A DNA stretch of 64,000 bases from positions 38,243 to 102,242 of the forward strand of contig NZ_JAVLBQ010000007.1 of NCBI RefSeq assembly GCF_031581265.1, in the 5' to 3' direction. Of this stretch, positions 63,620 to 64,000 are shown in pieces. Every line of letters begins with the position of its first letter. The first letter of the stretch is position 1. Below the pieces are notes generated by a model, which saw nothing but the letters and a program-made list of their open reading frames with translations, was not told where the DNA came from and ran no database searches. The position numbers were made by a program, and so were the translations under genes. Origin of the DNA: Gracilimonas sp031581265 (GTDB taxonomy: Bacteria > Bacteroidota > Rhodothermia > Balneolales > Balneolaceae).

Positions 63620-64000
63620 ATGTTATCTAAAAAGGAGATAATTTTTGCTCGATTAACCATTTTACTTACAGTTGGGCTGATTTTTCTATTTCAAGCAGAC
63701 TATGTTCAGGCTCAAGAGCAAAAAACCAAAAAACCTATTCAGGTGATGGTTTTGGGGACTTTTCATTTTACAGGAGTACCAGATTTCTATCCCATTAAAG
63801 CCCCGGAGCGACAAGAAGAGATTGAAGCTGTAGTGGATAAATTAAAGCAGTTTAACCCAAGCAAAGTTGCGCTTGAATATCAAAGAAAACATCATGCGAA
63901 ATTGGACAGCATGTATGAGGAATATTTGGAAGGTATTCATGAGTTAACGGTAAATGAAAGACAGCAATTGGGGTTCCGAACTGCAAAACAGCTAAATCAT
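63620..64000 (+). CDS. Partial exported DUF5694 domain protein
   Basis: The first 127 codons; the gene runs off the right edge. A hydrophobic N-terminus (RLTILLTVGLIFLFQADYVQAQ) is followed by QVMVLGTFHFTGVPDFYPI, the LGTFHF motif of DUF5694, and KLKQFNPSKVALEY. The fold resembles TraB/ChaN-type heme- or metal-binding hydrolases (GTFH). The function is unknown. Confidence 0.75.
   Translation, partial: MLSKKEIIFARLTILLTVGLIFLFQADYVQAQEQKTKKPIQVMVLGTFHFTGVPDFYPIKAPERQEEIEAVVDKLKQFNPSKVALEYQRKHHAKLDSMYEEYLEGIHELTVNERQQLGFRTAKQLNH

Overview
The window is a gene-dense, fairly AT-rich bacterial chromosome segment. Its repertoire points to the Bacteroidota / Rhodothermota-Balneolota side of the tree, most like a marine Balneolaceae member. 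The indicators are a DUF4249-DUF4159-TonB receptor cluster, GH3-beta-lactamase fusion, DUF4212/Na+-solute symporter pair, baeRF-type protein, Bacteroidota-type small histone-H1-like protein, B12-dependent class II ribonucleotide reductase and PorV/PorQ-like outer-membrane protein. This placement is inferred from gene families, not from an rRNA. No rRNA, tRNA, CRISPR array, prophage or intact insertion sequence was seen. One RNA gene (tmRNA) and one riboswitch (cobalamin) are clear.

Layout. 0-5 kb (minus strand): small nucleoid-type protein, an orphan amino-acid-kinase-like protein, cytidine deaminase and a large secreted GH3/beta-lactamase fusion. 5-6 kb: a GIY-YIG nuclease gene between two nested palindromic elements. 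6-8 kb: dnaG, converging with a DUF4159-DUF4249-TonB receptor operon (8-12 kb) through a 22-bp perfect inverted repeat that contains both stop codons. 12-16 kb: DUF72, ssrA (tmRNA), histidine-kinase-like protein and zinc alcohol dehydrogenase. 16-25 kb: lipoprotein, amidase, cobalamin riboswitch, B12 receptor and B12-dependent nrdJ, with DnaA-box-like repeats upstream of nrdJ. 25-32 kb: nucleotidyltransferase with a small partner, pyrophosphatase, CDF transporter, RNase D, aldo/keto reductase, M23 peptidase and retropepsin-like protein. 32-36 kb: sodium symporter and small membrane proteins.

36-42 kb: cysteine desulfurase and pgk are intact, but three neighbouring genes (LOG family, PorV/PorQ-like, AI-2E transporter) are each cut by one in-frame stop codon with the reading frame otherwise preserved. 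42-46 kb: pheA, a vapBC toxin-antitoxin pair with a palindromic operator, a lipoprotein, xseA, and a short relic resembling the xseA 3' end. 46.5-48 kb: thioesterase, then a merC plus ribbon-helix-helix/Cys4 regulator operon behind a perfect 22-bp palindrome. 48-55 kb: pyrC, secreted EEP nuclease, tsaB, accD (lacking all four zinc cysteines), obg and dprA. 55-64 kb: baeRF-like protein, phosphosugar mutase, ABC exporter, glgA-glgC and the start of a DUF5694 protein.

How parts work together: B12 uptake (riboswitch plus TonB receptor) sits next to a B12-dependent reductase; the phosphosugar mutase, glgC and glgA form a glycogen route; merC and its overlapping regulator gene look like a self-regulated metal module. 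The most interesting signals are the metal module (its half-site recurs at vapBC), the cluster of three nonsense-interrupted genes, the zinc-less AccD and the palindromic elements around the GIY-YIG gene.
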